Notes: generated from the sequence alone by a model not told the origin. 64,000 nt of DNA from Chelydra serpentina (GCA_037349315.1 JBAIAC010000068.1:20241001-20305000); one strand, 5' to 3'. Numbered from the stretch's first letter, positions 23,201 through 38,200 are shown. Program-made: numbers and translations.

Positions 23201-26200
23201 TCATACAGTTCAGAAAAAAGTTCTGAAATTTCAGAAATTACCCAAATGAGGTGTTGGTCTTGAAATTTCACATAGCAAAGACACTTTGATCTGGTATCTC
23301 CTCTCCTCTCTTTATATCCTGTCTCTGGGTGATCATGCCCACTCATGGCTTTAACTACCATTCTTACACCAATGACATGTAGATACAGTTCTGCATCTAA
23401 GGGCTAGTCTACACTTACCCTCTGCGTCGGAGGCTTTGGATTGATCTTCTGGGTTCGATTTATCGCGTCTTGTCTAGACGCGATAAATCGAACCAGGAAG
23501 TGCTCCCCCGTTGACGCCGGTAATCCTGCTCTGCGAACGGAGCAGGCGGAGTCGATGGGGGAGTCTGCGCGCCACCGTGTGGACCAGGGGTAAGTACTTT
23601 TAAGTTCGAAATAAGATACTTCGACTTCAGCTACGTTATTCACGTAGCTGAAGTCGCGTATCTTACTTCGAACTTGGGGGCTAGTGTAGACCAGCCCTCA
23701 GACTCTTTCACATTCAGCCCTATCTCACTGCTTACATTTATCTTCGCATTTAGGTTGTGTCTAAATCTTGCCAAATCTTTCTGCATAACTTTATCTAAGA
23801 CACAGTCTTTCCTATCCATCCTGATAGCTGAAACTTGCATACAGGCTCTCATCATCTCACGTCTCAGTTACTGCAGGCTGACCTTAACAAATGCAATCTT
23901 GTCCTGCTCGTATTCAGTCAGAATGCTGCTGTGATCATTTTCCTAGCCTGTCACTTTGACTGTTACCTGTCTTTGCATCCCACCACTGGCTCCCCCTTCT
24001 CTGTTGTATCAAACCTTAGCTACTTGTCTTCATTTTCAAGACCCTTCATGGCCTGCTCCTACCCTCGTATCATTTCTCATTTACTATCAAGATGTTCACT
24101 TCTGCATCTGATCAGCCCATGATGCTAGCCTTCATAGCCCACTCATTGTTTTCAAACAATCACTTTTGTGCTTTCTCCCATTCTCCCCCTCAGCCTGGGA
24201 AGAGCTTCCGCATAAACATATGCAAATCTAACTCGTTATGCTCCTTCAAAACTCTCCTTAAAACTCCTTTTGCTTGCTGCTTACAACAAATGGTTAGGCT
24301 GCTGATGTGCTGAGTTCGTTATCTTGCTGCTCAATTTTGTCACATTGTTTCCTTGTACTCCACCATCAGTTGTCTCTTGTCTTAGACTTACATTATAAGC
24401 TCTTTTGAGCAAGCACTGTCCTTTTGTTCTGTGTTTGTACAGCACCTAGCACAATGGGGTCCTGGTCTATGACTAGGGCTCCTGGGTGCTAGGGTAATAC
24501 AAATAATAATATGGCCAAAACTCTCTAAGCTATTCTTCACCCCACTGTCAAGATATCCATTTTGTGAAAAATACCTGCTACCGTAAATGTCTTGGGACCA
24601 TGTATTTTTCTTACCTTTCTGCTGCTTTTTTGTTTATGGGATATGCTCTTCTTTTCTCTGTAATATAAAAGACGTAAAATGGAAAACCAAAACTATTGGC
24701 TGCCTCTGGCATGCCCCTCAGATTGATTTACCTCACTAACAAATACTGTAGTGTACCTTAGTAGATGTCAGTCATAATATTCCTGATTAAAATATTCAGT
24801 GTAATCTAAACAAGATTCCTGGAAACTTTCCAGAATTAATAATTTCAGAGCCCCCCAGGACAAGGATTTTTAGTGAAAACTTCTGTTCACAAGCATGTGG
24901 TTTCAAGTGTGTTTTTTACATTCTGAGCCACAAGATTTCTGGTCTTGTTTCCTGTTTTCTCAGCTTTTTTGTTTACGGACAGTGTGCCTAACACTGTTCA
25001 AGACACAGAAGAATACATAATCCCTTCTCTTGAGGAGGTTACAGTCTAACTAGGCAGGCAACACAAAACAAAGGGAAAGCCAGGGGAAGGTTCTATTTTT
25101 GCATAATTATTATTATTTTTTAAAAGGGCGGGGAGGAGTGATGGTAACGGGACAATTTTTGTTGATGTCTCTTAACACGTGTGTGGGAGACTCATTCGTT
25201 GCTGTAATATAGTAAAACAGAAATGTGACAAAATAGTGTCGTAAAGCCCTTCCTAGTTCATCGCAATTTCTGACCATGACTTTCTAGAGGATAAACTACA
25301 GGTTTCTGAAGTGAGCAAACATTTATTCATTCAAGTCACGCACTGTACGGTGAAAATTGTCCCAAAGAATGTGGTATACACTTCAGCTAAATTAAGTTTA
25401 ATGCTACTTTTCTGTGTTTCTCTGAGTCAACATAATTTAAAATGATAAACTTTTCAGTAGTTTCTGTTATCTGCAAATTGTTGTTTTTGGATGTGGGGAA
25501 AGGTGTGACCCCTTATGTGCATGCCAGGAGACATTAAATATTAGATGCACAGAAGTGCTGTCATTTGGTTAAGTCTAGTAGTCCTAACTAGTTTATCTGG
25601 TAGGCAGTAAGGCACTACAGGGTGAGTTGTGCTATCACTTCCCCACAGATGTGGTTTTAAGAATAACGCCAAAGACAGAGCATCATCAGCGCCTAAGTTG
25701 TAATATTTCAGAACACACGCCCAGGAGATCTTTTTGTAGATTAAACCAGTTTCTGAGTAATTTTTTTAAAGTATAATACCATTTGTTCAGCCCTTTGAAA
25801 GTATGATCAGAGTATTAATGTAAAACCTTGCATATTCATTAGTACTTTTAAGTATGTAAGTTTTACATAAAAATAGTCAAAATGATGACAAATACACTTG
25901 AACAGACAGCTTTGAGAATGATTGTTATAGCAGTCAGATACAAATTTAAACTGAATATAGTTTGGTTTCTTGTATTAGTTTATATTGGGTCCTGTACTGA
26001 ATAGGCCTAATAGGCCATGTTATTAATTTGGAATTACAATCTTCTGGAATTGTGATATTGTAATTGGAACAAGTGTTACATGATATTCCTCTGAGCATAG
26101 AGAACAAAGTATTTTCGAAAACCCTTATGTGTGTTAGCTGAAACCTTCAATTTATCAGATATTTCTAGTGAGTGAAATAGATAAGCCGGGAAGGATACTC

Positions 26201-29200
26201 TGGCATCCGCAGTAGAGGAATGATTAACATTCATGCATGCTGCATAGGAAAGGGTGACCTTAGTGTAAGTTGGACAAATGAAAAAACAGTTTATGAAGAT
26301 TTCCCATTTCATTTAGGTGAAAGCCTGCTAGTGCTTGATGTACCAGACGTATTTTCTACATTTATTTTGTTTACTCAAATTTCTACATAGCTCTTGTCAT
26401 TGAGGCTAGATGTCAAGCGATAAATGTCAAAAGCAGAAAACATCTTTCATAAACTTGAAAAGATTTGGAAAAGTAACATGATTGGCAATGACATAAATAC
26501 ATGAATTTTTAACGCTAGCATGATTTCTGTCCTCTTTAATGGAGCAGAGTCATGGAAATCTACAATAGAAATTGATAAGAAGATAACTCATTTGAAAGTA
26601 AATATCTATGGAAGATCTTCAGAGTCCATTGGAAAGAGATTCCATTGCAATATGAAATGACTTCCATTGCAAGTGATAATATGGACACCACCTGGAAAAG
26701 AAAAAGAGGTCGACCTAGAGCAACTTTACACAGAACAGTAGAGAAAGTATATGACACTTAGAAGCCTGAACAGACCAGCACAAAACCAAAATAAATGGCG
26801 GAAGCTGATGGGCGCCCTGTGCCCCTAAGGGTGCGGGAGGATGAAGAAGAATTCAATGTTGTTTGTCACATCATGGATGGATATGCTGCTATACATTGGT
26901 GACACTGGACAAAAAAATTACTATCTAAGATGTGTCCAATACACACAATACTGTTTGATAGAAAAGAACTGACAAAAAAGTCAATCAAAGATCAGTTGGA
27001 GAACTCTGATTATGGATATAGTTCAATATTCTTTCTTTTTTGTAGTCTTACAAGGTATTTTCTCACAATCTCAGATATGTATGAAGTGAGAAATAAGTTA
27101 TATAATTAGTCTGGTGCAGTGTATGTACATAAAGGAGGGGCAGAGTTGAAGTCACGTGTGAAATTTTTAACTTTGTAATTTTTTTTTACTCTGCTGCTTG
27201 ACTTGGTAACCATAATGTTCTTAATATATCTTACATTGCTATATATGTAAAATAAGACTGTTTAGGGATTTGTGTGATGTAGATATTTGTTTCCCTTCAT
27301 TTTGGTATTTATACACTAATGCATATTCTTTATCTTTTGCACATAATGTTGTAACTTTCTTACATAATCGTTATTCTCAGGCCTTGTGAACTCTTACAAA
27401 CATACTTTTTCTTGAGTACTATAACATCTGATAACCAATGTTCATGTTAATTTTGTAGATTACTCGGATTATGAAGATAGTTCCCTTGAGTTTTTGGAAA
27501 GGTGCTCTTCTCCACTCACACGGTCTTCTGGGAGCTCTCTGACTCTGCGAAGCATGTTTACAGAGAAGAACACTTCATACCAGTATCCAAGAGCCATTCT
27601 GTCTGTCGACCTGAGTGGAGAAAGTAGGTTGGCTGAACAATAGGAAATTTTGTTTTAAAAATTATATTTCCCAAAGAAGGTGAATTAAAAAGGCCAAATA
27701 CAAGCCAAATAATTCATTTTAAGCATAAACATATGAAACTTTTTATGCTTGTATGTTGTTAAACCAACGTGTATATACTTTCATGACAGATTGAACAAAA
27801 CATTTACCCTCCTCATGCTGTTCTGCATTGTGCTGGGCACTGGTTGGATGTTGCCACCCCTACCTCTAAGGTGGCTACATTGCATTGCTGTATATACAGT
27901 AGAGGTCACCAAGAAGTGTAATCTTCCAGCAGTAAATCTGTGAGTGACTTCCGCTATGTGTAGTGCAGGATCATTCAGCATCTATGTCCTACATTCTTGT
28001 AAAACATTAAATCTGTTTGCATATACAACTTCAGATGTATTTGTTTTTATTAGACCTCTCGGATGTGGAGTTCTTAGATGATTCATCCACGGAAAGCTTA
28101 TTACTGAGTGGTGATGAATACAATCAGGACTTTGATTCAACCAATTTTGAAGAATCTCAGGATGAAGAGGATGCTCTCAATGAAATTGTTAGATGCATCT
28201 GTGAAATGGATGAGGAAAATGGCTTCATGATTCAGGTAAGGCAATCACTTGCTCTGCAATCTTTCTTGTGAATTTTTGCTTTTTTGGCATCCCTAAAGTT
28301 CTCTATCTATAGAACAGGTAAGAAAAAGGTGGTAGCAGTTCAAGCTTTTTGCATTCCACACGATGCCTCTATTCTTTCTGTGCAGGACCACCTCCCTAAG
28401 AGTGAGGTTGGTACAGTTTGTGTCCATTCAGTCCTTGGCACCTCTGAATGTGCCAACAGAAGTGGCATTTGCAGTGATATATTAGAATTGGAAAAAATTC
28501 AGAGAAGAGCAATAAAAATGATTAGTGGTGTGGAACAATTTCCATAGGAGACGAGATTAAAAAGACTATGACAGTTCATCTTAGAAAAGAGATGATTAAG
28601 GAGGGATATGATAGACATCTATACAATTATGAATGGTGTGAGCGAGTGAATAGGGAAATGTTATTTACCCCTTCTCATAACACAAGAACCAGGGGTCACC
28701 CAATGAAATTAATATGCAGTAGTTTTAAAACAAACATAAGGAAGTACTTCTTCACACAATGCACAGTCTACCTGTGGAACTCTTTGCCAGGGGATGCTAT
28801 GAAGGCCAAACGTATAACTGGTTTCAAAAAAGAATGAGCTATATTCATGGGGGATAGGTCCATCAATGGCTATTAGTCTAGATGGTTAGAGAAGTAATCC
28901 CATACTCTGGGTGTCCCTTAACCTCTGACTGCCATAAACTGAGAGTGGACAACAGCAGCTGGATCACTTGATAATTGCCCTGTTCATTCCCTCTGAAGCA
29001 TCTGGCACCAGCCACTATAAGAAGACAGGATACTAGGCTAGATGGCCATTGGTCTCAGCCAGTATGGCTGGTCTTATGAGGACGGTGGCTTGGTGAATAG
29101 ATTCTGGGAAAGCATTGGAAGACCATCGGCAGTATTGAAAAGGACACTGATCTGAGTGAGAGGGACATGAAGGTAGTATCCAAGCTGGCTCCATTGGAAT

Positions 29201-32200
29201 GGAGTGGATGTGTGGCAGGGGACACAAGAAGAGACCAAGTTGGATAAATAGGTGGGAGCTCAATGATGTAGAGCCTTGAAGAAAAGAACAAGAAGATTGA
29301 ACTCAACATAAAAAAATGATGAGCTATGGAAGTTCTTGAAAAAAGGGTTGATGTAGTCATAGAAGTAGGAGAGAGAGAGAGGTCTTTGATTGGCATTTTT
29401 AGATAGACCGGTGGGTCAAAATGGGTGTCAGAGACCAGAGAGGAAAAAGCTGCAATACTCAAGGCAGTAGATGTTTAGGACGTGGGCAAGTAATGTAGTC
29501 AAGTGGACAGAAAGGAAAGGATGGATTTTAGAGATGTTATGAAGGCAGAACATTTTGGTCAGTGCTTAAATTTATGATAAGGGTGAGGTGGATATTGGCT
29601 ATTTGCAGTCATGACTGATCTGGGCTTGTTTTGAACCAGCATCCTAGAACTGAAAGCCTCTATATTCCATCCATTACCAGTCAACCATTTGATTTTTAAA
29701 TATTGCATCAACCCTTTTAGACATAGAGCAGTGTTCATTTCAAAGGTTCCCCATAATTAAATATTACTCCGTTCATGTTTTGTTTATTACCCATTTCTAA
29801 ATTCAACTGGCAATTTAATACTTCCCACACCTAGTCTCAGCGCAGGTCGACTGGCCAATCATTCTTACGCTGCTATGTCCTTGTAACCTTGGTATTCCTC
29901 CCTTCCTATCTTTATTTCTACACTTTCTTCATTTTCTTTTTCTTTTAGATTTTTTTTCATCAGTGCAATATTAAAAATAAATTTTAAGCACTAGAGAGAT
30001 GCTTTGTAAATGAAAACGGAAGTTTTCTTCTTTCCATTGTTCTGCTAGAACATATTGCTATATATTTATATTTTGCCATAGTCCTATTCTGGTGTCTTTT
30101 TGCTCAGCTACTAAATATTTAGTGCTAAATTACTTTATTTTATTATAATAAAATATTATTAGATGTTCAATCCTCGATTTTGTTTTCCAGATTGGAATTT
30201 GTGGCCATGCGGTCACTTTCAAAGCTAAAATTATGCTTAATTATGGCTTGTTTTTGCTACAGCAAATACAAATTGCATGAGTACTATACCATAACTCAAG
30301 CCTCCTGCTAACGGAAAGCTGCGATTCCCTGCATTTTGAACAGGCTGGAAATAGAACTGACTTACAAATATTGAATTACCTTGTTTCTTTTGAATGGTAG
30401 TGTGAAGAATGCCTGTGCTGGCAACACAGTGTATGTATGGGATTATTAGAGGACAGCATTCCAGAGCAGTACATCTGTTATATCTGCAGGGACCCACCAG
30501 GTATGAGTTAAATCACTGGTTCATGCAAAATTAATTGTAATTTTTACTTGTTACATTTTTGCTAAAAACAGGTAATTAGTATTGTATAACCATTACTCAC
30601 AATAGGATTTACCTATTTTTGTGTGTTTGATATGTTATACTTTTCTGGATGAGTCTTTTATAACATTTTCTTCTGTTTGGTTCTGCATGACAACTTTTAT
30701 TTTTCTGTTACTAAATTCTTAATTTTTGTTCAAAATGTTAACTTACCATTCTTATGAGTTCACAGGAAGTGAGTGCTCTCTTCTTATTGAGAAATTACCT
30801 CCCACAAAGAGTAGGCTCTTAAAGAGCAGTTCTACTCTGAAAAGTGACTATTTTGTGTAAAAATAGTACAGGGAAACCCCGCTATAACATGCCCCGTGAT
30901 AACGCTAATTCGGCTATAATGCGATCATAAAGTGGCTCTGGCCACCCCAAGGAAGGGAGGAAAAAAAAAAGCATCCAGAGCATGCTTCCTCGGCTGATGC
31001 CTAGAGCCGACCCTCGCTCCATCTCCTCCCTATCTTCCCCGTGCCTCTTTCCCCCTACCCCCGCTTCCCCTTTTGGCGAGAAGAGAAGAGACCATCTTGA
31101 AACTGACCAGCTTGAAACTTCTCCGCTTTCCGGAGAAGAGACTGGCTTGAAACTGACTGGCTTGAAACTTCTCCGCTTTGGTGACCCCGCATTTATCGCG
31201 ATCGAATTTTTTTGGACCCTAATTATCACATTATAGTGGGGTTTCACTGTACCGTCCTACTCGCCAAATCTGTTCCCTGAATGTATTTTACTTCTGAGGG
31301 GATTCTGTGCCTAAAAATTCTACACACAGTATTTTAAAATGCTGCAAAATTCTGCATATTTTATTGTTAAAATAATGCAATATAATCATGCCAGTTTCAA
31401 TTATTTTAGTAATTTATTTCAAAATACCTGTCAGCAAGTATGTCTGTAACAATACAGACCAAAAAAAAGATTCAGGAAATGTGTTTTTGTTGTGTTTTGT
31501 TTTTACAAATAGATTCCTTTTTAGGCATATTAATACAGAACTTTGAGTAATTCATTTAAACTACAATACAGAAATGTATTTCCTGCACCACTCAGAAGCA
31601 GTGCAAAGGCTTGCGGGAATCAGGGGGTAACGGAGAAGCTGAGGGAGAGGGAAAGAGCCTGGGATTGAACCTGGAGGGTTGTTAGGTGTGGATGAGAGAA
31701 GTATGGAACAGGGTTGGGTTGTTTTTTGTGTGTGTGTTTTTTTTTTTTCAGGGGCAGGGGTTATTAGGGAGATGGGGAGCCTCCCCCATGCAGACCCTGG
31801 CTAATCTCTAGCCTCTCCCATTCAGTCAGGCACATCGGCCTGTGTGCCTGCCCCCGTCCCTAAATGTACCTGCAGCCCCCTGTTCCCAAGTGGCCCTGCA
31901 CCCCTTCCCATTTAGCCCCTATCTCAGTGCTGTCACCCCACTTGCTCCTGAGCCCACACCCCAGTCTGTCTCCCCACTAGCCTTTCTGAACCCCAGTCTG
32001 TGACCACCCGCCCACCCCCCAGCAGCCCCATGTGCCCCAGTCTCTCTTTACCCTCCCCCCATATCTCGTGCCTCCTGGCTCCGCGGGGAGGGTGCTATGA
32101 TGAATGCATCTGGCTGCTACTGCCTGTCAGTAAGCTGCTGTCTGTTCTGGCACAACAGCAGCCTCTGGTGGGCGAAAGGTGGAACTGCAGTGCTGCTCGG

Positions 32201-35200
32201 GCAGAATGTATTTTCCACGGAGAAAAAAAAACATTCTGCACTGGACATGAATTCTGACGGTGTGCAAATTGCCAGACTACTTTTGCATTCAGTTACATCT
32301 GTGCAGCCTCATTGTGTAACCAATGGCAGAATTTTACCTGTAGAATCGCTGGCAATTTGAAAACCATTTTACTTGTAACTTGAGTGTATTTGATCTGGGA
32401 GTAATTGAAACAATAAAAATAACTTCACAATGCCATTTTTACAGTTCTTCAGAGCAGAAACACATGTTTTTGGAGGAAAGTTTAGAGTTCTTTTTGGCAA
32501 GTTATACACATATACCCACTACCCAACCCATCTGGAGATTCATGTACAGTAACTCCCCACTTAATGTCCTCTTGCTTAACGTTGTTTCGATCTTATGTCC
32601 CTGCTCCATTACAGAACATGGTCGCTTAAAATTGTGCAATGTTCTGCTATAACGTTGTTTGGCTGCCTGCTTTGTCCACAGCTGGCAGCCCCCATGTCAG
32701 CTCTCCTACCCACCCCCCAGCGCCTCCCACCCGCCGGAAGACCCCACAGATCAGCGCCTTCCCCTACTCCCCCCCGCGACAGTCAGCTGGTTTGCGGTGT
32801 TCAGGATGGAGTGAGGAGGAGCAAGGACTCGGTGCGCAGGCTCCCCCTCCCTCCCCTGCCTCCTGAACACTGCAAACCAGCTGATTGCCGCAGACAGGAG
32901 GCAGGAGAGGGAGGGGGGAGGAGCGAGGATGCAGCGTGCAGAGTAAAGGGGGAGAAGATGGGAGGGAAGAAGAGGCGGGTTAAGGGTGGGGGCTCAATTA
33001 GACATTTTAAAGCGTTTTGATGCAGGCGAGTGTGCAGTAGACATTGTCATTGCTCTAGGTCTTACTCTGACCACTGTGAGAACAATTCGGAATAATGCCG
33101 ACAAGATCAGGGCTAGTACTCGGTGTGTAACACTACAATAAGTCAGTCAAGAAGTAGTTTGCTGGAAAACATGGAGTGTCTTCTCTCACTGTGGATAGAG
33201 GACCTAAACCAGCGGAACATGCCTCTAAGTTTGCTAGTGATACAAGCTAAGGCAAAAAATTTGTATGACAATTTGACGAGAGACCAAGGTGAAGGATCAC
33301 AGACAGAGACTTTCACAGCAAGTCGGGGATGGTTTGATCGGTTCAAGAGGCGCTTCCAACCTGCATAACATGAAGATGTCCGGTGAGGCGGCTAGTGCTG
33401 ATACTGCAGCAGCTAAAAAATTCCCCAACTATCTCAAGAAAATAATTGAGGAAGGCAGCTATTCCCCTAAACAAGTCTTCAATGTTGATGAAATGGGGCC
33501 TGTACTGGAAGAGGATGCCTGAGCGGACTTACATTTCCCAAGAGGAGAAGACAGCGCCCGGATTTAAAGCAGCTAAAGACTGTCTAACCTTGCTTCTAGG
33601 TGATAACGCTGCCAGAGACATAAAGATGAAACCACTGACAGTGTACCAATCTGAAACACCACGCGCTCTCAAGAGATTTTCAAAGGAACACCTTCCAGTC
33701 ATTTGGAGATCCAGTAAGAAGGCATGGATAACTGGAGCTATTTTTTCAAAATGGATGACTCTCTATGCTGTCCCTGCATGGAAGGAATACTGTGCCAAGG
33801 AAAATCTTGAATTCAAGATTTTATTGCTGATTGATAATGCACCGGCTCATCCAATCAACCTGGACGACCTGTGTGAAAACGTCAAAGTTGTCTTTCTGCC
33901 ACCTAACACCACATCACTCATCCAACCCATGAACCAAGGAGCCATCGCTGCATTTAAGGCGTATTACTTACGCTGTACTTTTGACCAGCTCATCAGAGGC
34001 ACTGATGGGGAAGGCAAACCTACGATTCGTCAATTTTGGCGTGACTACAACATCCTGCAGTGCATCAATAACATTGGTGAGTCCTGGGCTGAAGTTACTC
34101 AGGCATGCATAAACGGTGTGTGGGGGAAGTTTGGCCTAAATGTGTCAATGACTTAAAAGGATTTAAAGATGTTGTCCCCGCTATGAAGAAAGATATCCTC
34201 GGCTTGGCCAAGAAAGCAGGTTTTGATGAGGTGGAAGAAGCCGACGTTACACAACTTCTGCAATCACACGGAGAAGAGCTAACCAATGAAGATCTGATGC
34301 AACTAGAGGTGACGAGAGCAATGGAAGAAAAGGGCCAAGAAGTAGAACAACCAACCCATCAAAATTTGACTGCCAAACGTCTTTCTGAAGCTTTCCAAAT
34401 GATTTGAAGCTGGCTTGCAAATCCTGAGTGGTGGTGATCCTGACAGGGAACGCAGCTCCAAAGTGATTAGGGGAGTTGGTCATCTAATGACTTGCTATAA
34501 ATAAATTTAGCAAGAAAAAAAGGAAAGCAAAACAATAATCTCTAGATGTGTTTTTTCGAGTTCAGAAAGTTCAGCAAGAGGTCCAGCCGGACAATCTTCC
34601 CTCTTCCACTCTCTGACTCCACCACCTCAACCAAGCTTCATACTCAACAATGATGATTGTAGTATTAAATTGGTTTAAAATTGTTTAAAACTTTATAACT
34701 GTATTAAATTGCTTGTTTAAAATGTATATAATGCCTTTTGTCTGGCAAAATTTTTTTTCCCTGGAACCTAACCTCTGCCATTTACATTAATTCTTATGGG
34801 TAAATTGGATTCGCTTAACATCGTGTTGCTTAAAATCGCATTTTTCAGGAACATAACTACAACGTTAAGTGAGGAGTTACTGTAACAGTTTAGTCTTCTC
34901 AGATGGAGAAATAGGACAAAATATACATCTTTAAATATATATTTAGATACCTAAATAAGTGGGATAATTTGCAGAGGTGATAAGTACTCGTAACTGCCGC
35001 TGACTTCCATGGGAAGTGAAGGTGCTTGGTATCTCTGAAAAATAGGCCACTGATGTAGATGCCTCCATTATGAACTTAGGCGCCTAACTTTAAGCACAGA
35101 CATTTGAAAATTCAGCCCTATGTTTTTGACTGTAAGACAGTTGAGTTTTATAATCTGGTGTGTATATGTGATGTCACACTATTGAATTTTGCATTTGAAG

Positions 35201-38200
35201 GTATAAAATTTCTGACGACACAGTGTGGCCCCAATCCTCCCTGCCCACCTGCCTCCTCCAACTCCACTTTCCCTTCTCCGCCCCCATTCTTTCTGTCTAG
35301 GAGATGAGTCATTCAGGATGTCAGCATTTGACACTGGATTAGGAGGAGGGTGTTATGATGGAAGGTGTTAATGGCTACCATCAGGCTGGTTCTTTTATCT
35401 ACAGATAATTGTGTGCATACCATTTTAGTGTAAGGACTGGCAAGTTTCCATCTAATTTTGTTCTTCTAGTGCTTGTGCACTTCCGTTATGCTACAGGTGT
35501 GTGTACTTCTCATACACCGTAGCTGGAGAGTTTTCACTAGCAGCACCTGTAGGGGCGGTTCCTCCCACACCGTTGCTTCCTTATGCTTTGAATCAAGGAT
35601 ATAAAGAGTGGAGCCACTCCGCTCATCCTTTAAGTTCCTTCTTACTTCCTGTGATTGGTAGTGAGAACGTTTCTGTGCTTACAGCCTCATTCCTTTGTGA
35701 ACAAAGTTGCAATTAGTTAACTTTACATAATGATACTTATTGTTTCATCCTTTATATGTTTCTTTTCTCTTTAATCAATTTTATTTTGTTTTCTGTGGAC
35801 CTGGCTGGCTTCTGGGACTTGCCCAGTACCAGGAGAGCCTGTGCGAAGGTCCCTTGTTTTGACGCTGTCATCTGCCAGTGCCTGTCAGTAACCTGCAATT
35901 ATAGATCAGTTACCTGCCATTGTAGGTAGTCTCATCATACCATCCCCATGATACTTGTCAAGCTCAGTCTTGAAAACTGGTTAGGTGTTTTGCTCCCACT
36001 GTAGGCTGTTCCAGAACTTCACTCTTTTCAAGCCTAAACTTGTTGATGGCCAGTTTATATCCATTTGTTCTTGTGTCCGCATTGGTGCTTAACTTAAATA
36101 AGTTCTTGCCCTCTAATATATTTAGAGAGAACAATCCTATCTCCCCTCAGCCTTCTTTTGGTTTGGCTAAACAAGCCAAGCCAAGCTCTTTATCTCCTCT
36201 CATAAGGTAGGTTTTCCATTCCTCGGATCATCCTAGTTAGCCCTTTTCTGCACCTGTTCCAGTTTGAATTCATCCTTCTTAAACATGGGAGACCAGAGTT
36301 GCACACAGTATTCCAGATGAGGTCTCCCCAGTGCCTTTTGTATAATAGTACTAACTCTTCCCTATCTCTACTGGAAATACCTCACCTGATGTATCCTAGG
36401 ATTGTGTTAGCCTTTTTCACGGCCGCATCACATTTGTGGCTCAGTCATTCTGTGATTAACCAATACACCCAGGTCTTTCTTCTCCTCTGTCACTTCCAAC
36501 TGATTAGTTCCCATCTTATACCGATAAATAAGGTTAAGATTTTGTCCCCATGATTTGGGATTTGAGCCCTTAGCCTCCTGCTTCTTATTACACCTCTCAG
36601 CAAAAATAGCCTTTTTAGTGGCCATCACCTCTGCTAGAAGTGTGGGGGACCTGCATGCCTTTGTGACAGCGCCTCCATATGCTATTTTCTACAATGACAA
36701 GGTCCAGATTAGGCCACACCCCAAGTTTCTGTCCAAGGTGGTTTCTGATTTCTACCTAAATCAGCCTATATATTTGCAAGGTTTTTTCGCAAAGCCTGTG
36801 CTCATAAGGACAAACAAAAGCTACACGCTTTAGATGTGTGCTGAGCTCTAACCTTTTTATCTGGAAAGACCAAAGCCCGGTCAGGTTTTTTCCCCATATC
36901 TTCATATAGTATGCAGAACAAATGAGAGGTCACCCTATTACAGAGCACCAACTCTCTAAATGGATTAACACCATCATTGTGAAGTGCTGTGCTGCCCAAA
37001 GTATTGTGCCTCCTGAGAACCTGTCATTTCACTCAACAAGAGCTCACTTGGCCTCCCCTGCATTTGTGAAAATGTGTCTGTTGTGGACATCTGCAGAGTG
37101 GCGATGTGGTCCTCTATCCGCACCTTTTCTAGACACTGTGCAATTACTGCAGCATCAAGGCAAGACACAAATATGGGAAAGCAGTCCTACAATCCCTCTT
37201 CCGAGGACACTCCAAGCCACACCGCCGCTGAAAGGTATAACCTGATGCAATGGCTGCAAGTTGAAGCTAGACAAATTCAGACTAGAAATAAAGTGTGAAT
37301 TTTTAGCGGTGAGAGTAATTAACAATTTACCAAGGGTTGTGGTGGATTCTCCATCACTGACCATTTTTAAATCAAGATGGGATGTTTTTCTAAACGATCT
37401 GCTCTAGGGATTATGTTGGGGAAGTTCTATGGCTAGTGTTACACAGGAGGTCAACCTAGATGATCACAGTGGTCCCTTCTGGCCTTCAAATCAATGACAA
37501 TGGCTTGGGGGTTACCAGCAGTGTAATGGATATATGGAAGCACTTGAAGAACTGCTGTTCTTTGAGATGTGTTGCCATATGTCCATTACATGGCCCGTCC
37601 GCAGACTCCCAAGCATTGGAGTCTGTAATCGGGATCCCAGTGCAAAGGAACTGAAGGATGGTTGGGGAGACTCCACCCTTTATACCCTCAGTTCAGAGCA
37701 TGAGGAAGCCAAAGAATGGGCAAGGCCTCCCCTCCAGGTACTACTAGGGAAAATACTCCAGCACCGTGCTCTGACACGCGCGTATCTACAGCGTGATGAA
37801 CACACACAACACATTTCAATGAACAACAGTAACAAGAAGGTGAGTAACCGTTTTTAACAGTTGCAGAGTAAAAGTACTATATAGTTCTGGGAATAATTAG
37901 GGTTACAATTATTTTTATGATTATTAAATTGGTATAAAAGTAAGATGATTAGTTAAGTTACTTAGGGTTCACTCATACTTGCGGTATAGAAACAGAAGTC
38001 ACCAGACTGGATCAGACCTAAGGTTCATCTAGTCCAATATCTGTCTCTGACAGGGGTCAGTGTGAGATACTTCAGAGGAAAGTGTAGAATCCTGCTGTAA
38101 ATCCTGATCTAAAGGTTAGACTGTCTTGCTCTGAAGCACAAGGTTTAATAGATTTTTCAAAATTTTTGTTGTTAATCATCATAACTCTGGATATTCTTGA

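Noticed and set aside
29055..29462. 135-codon open frame on the - strand
   Set aside because: It lies over an old LINE-like repeat, resembles no protein, and is antisense within an intron.
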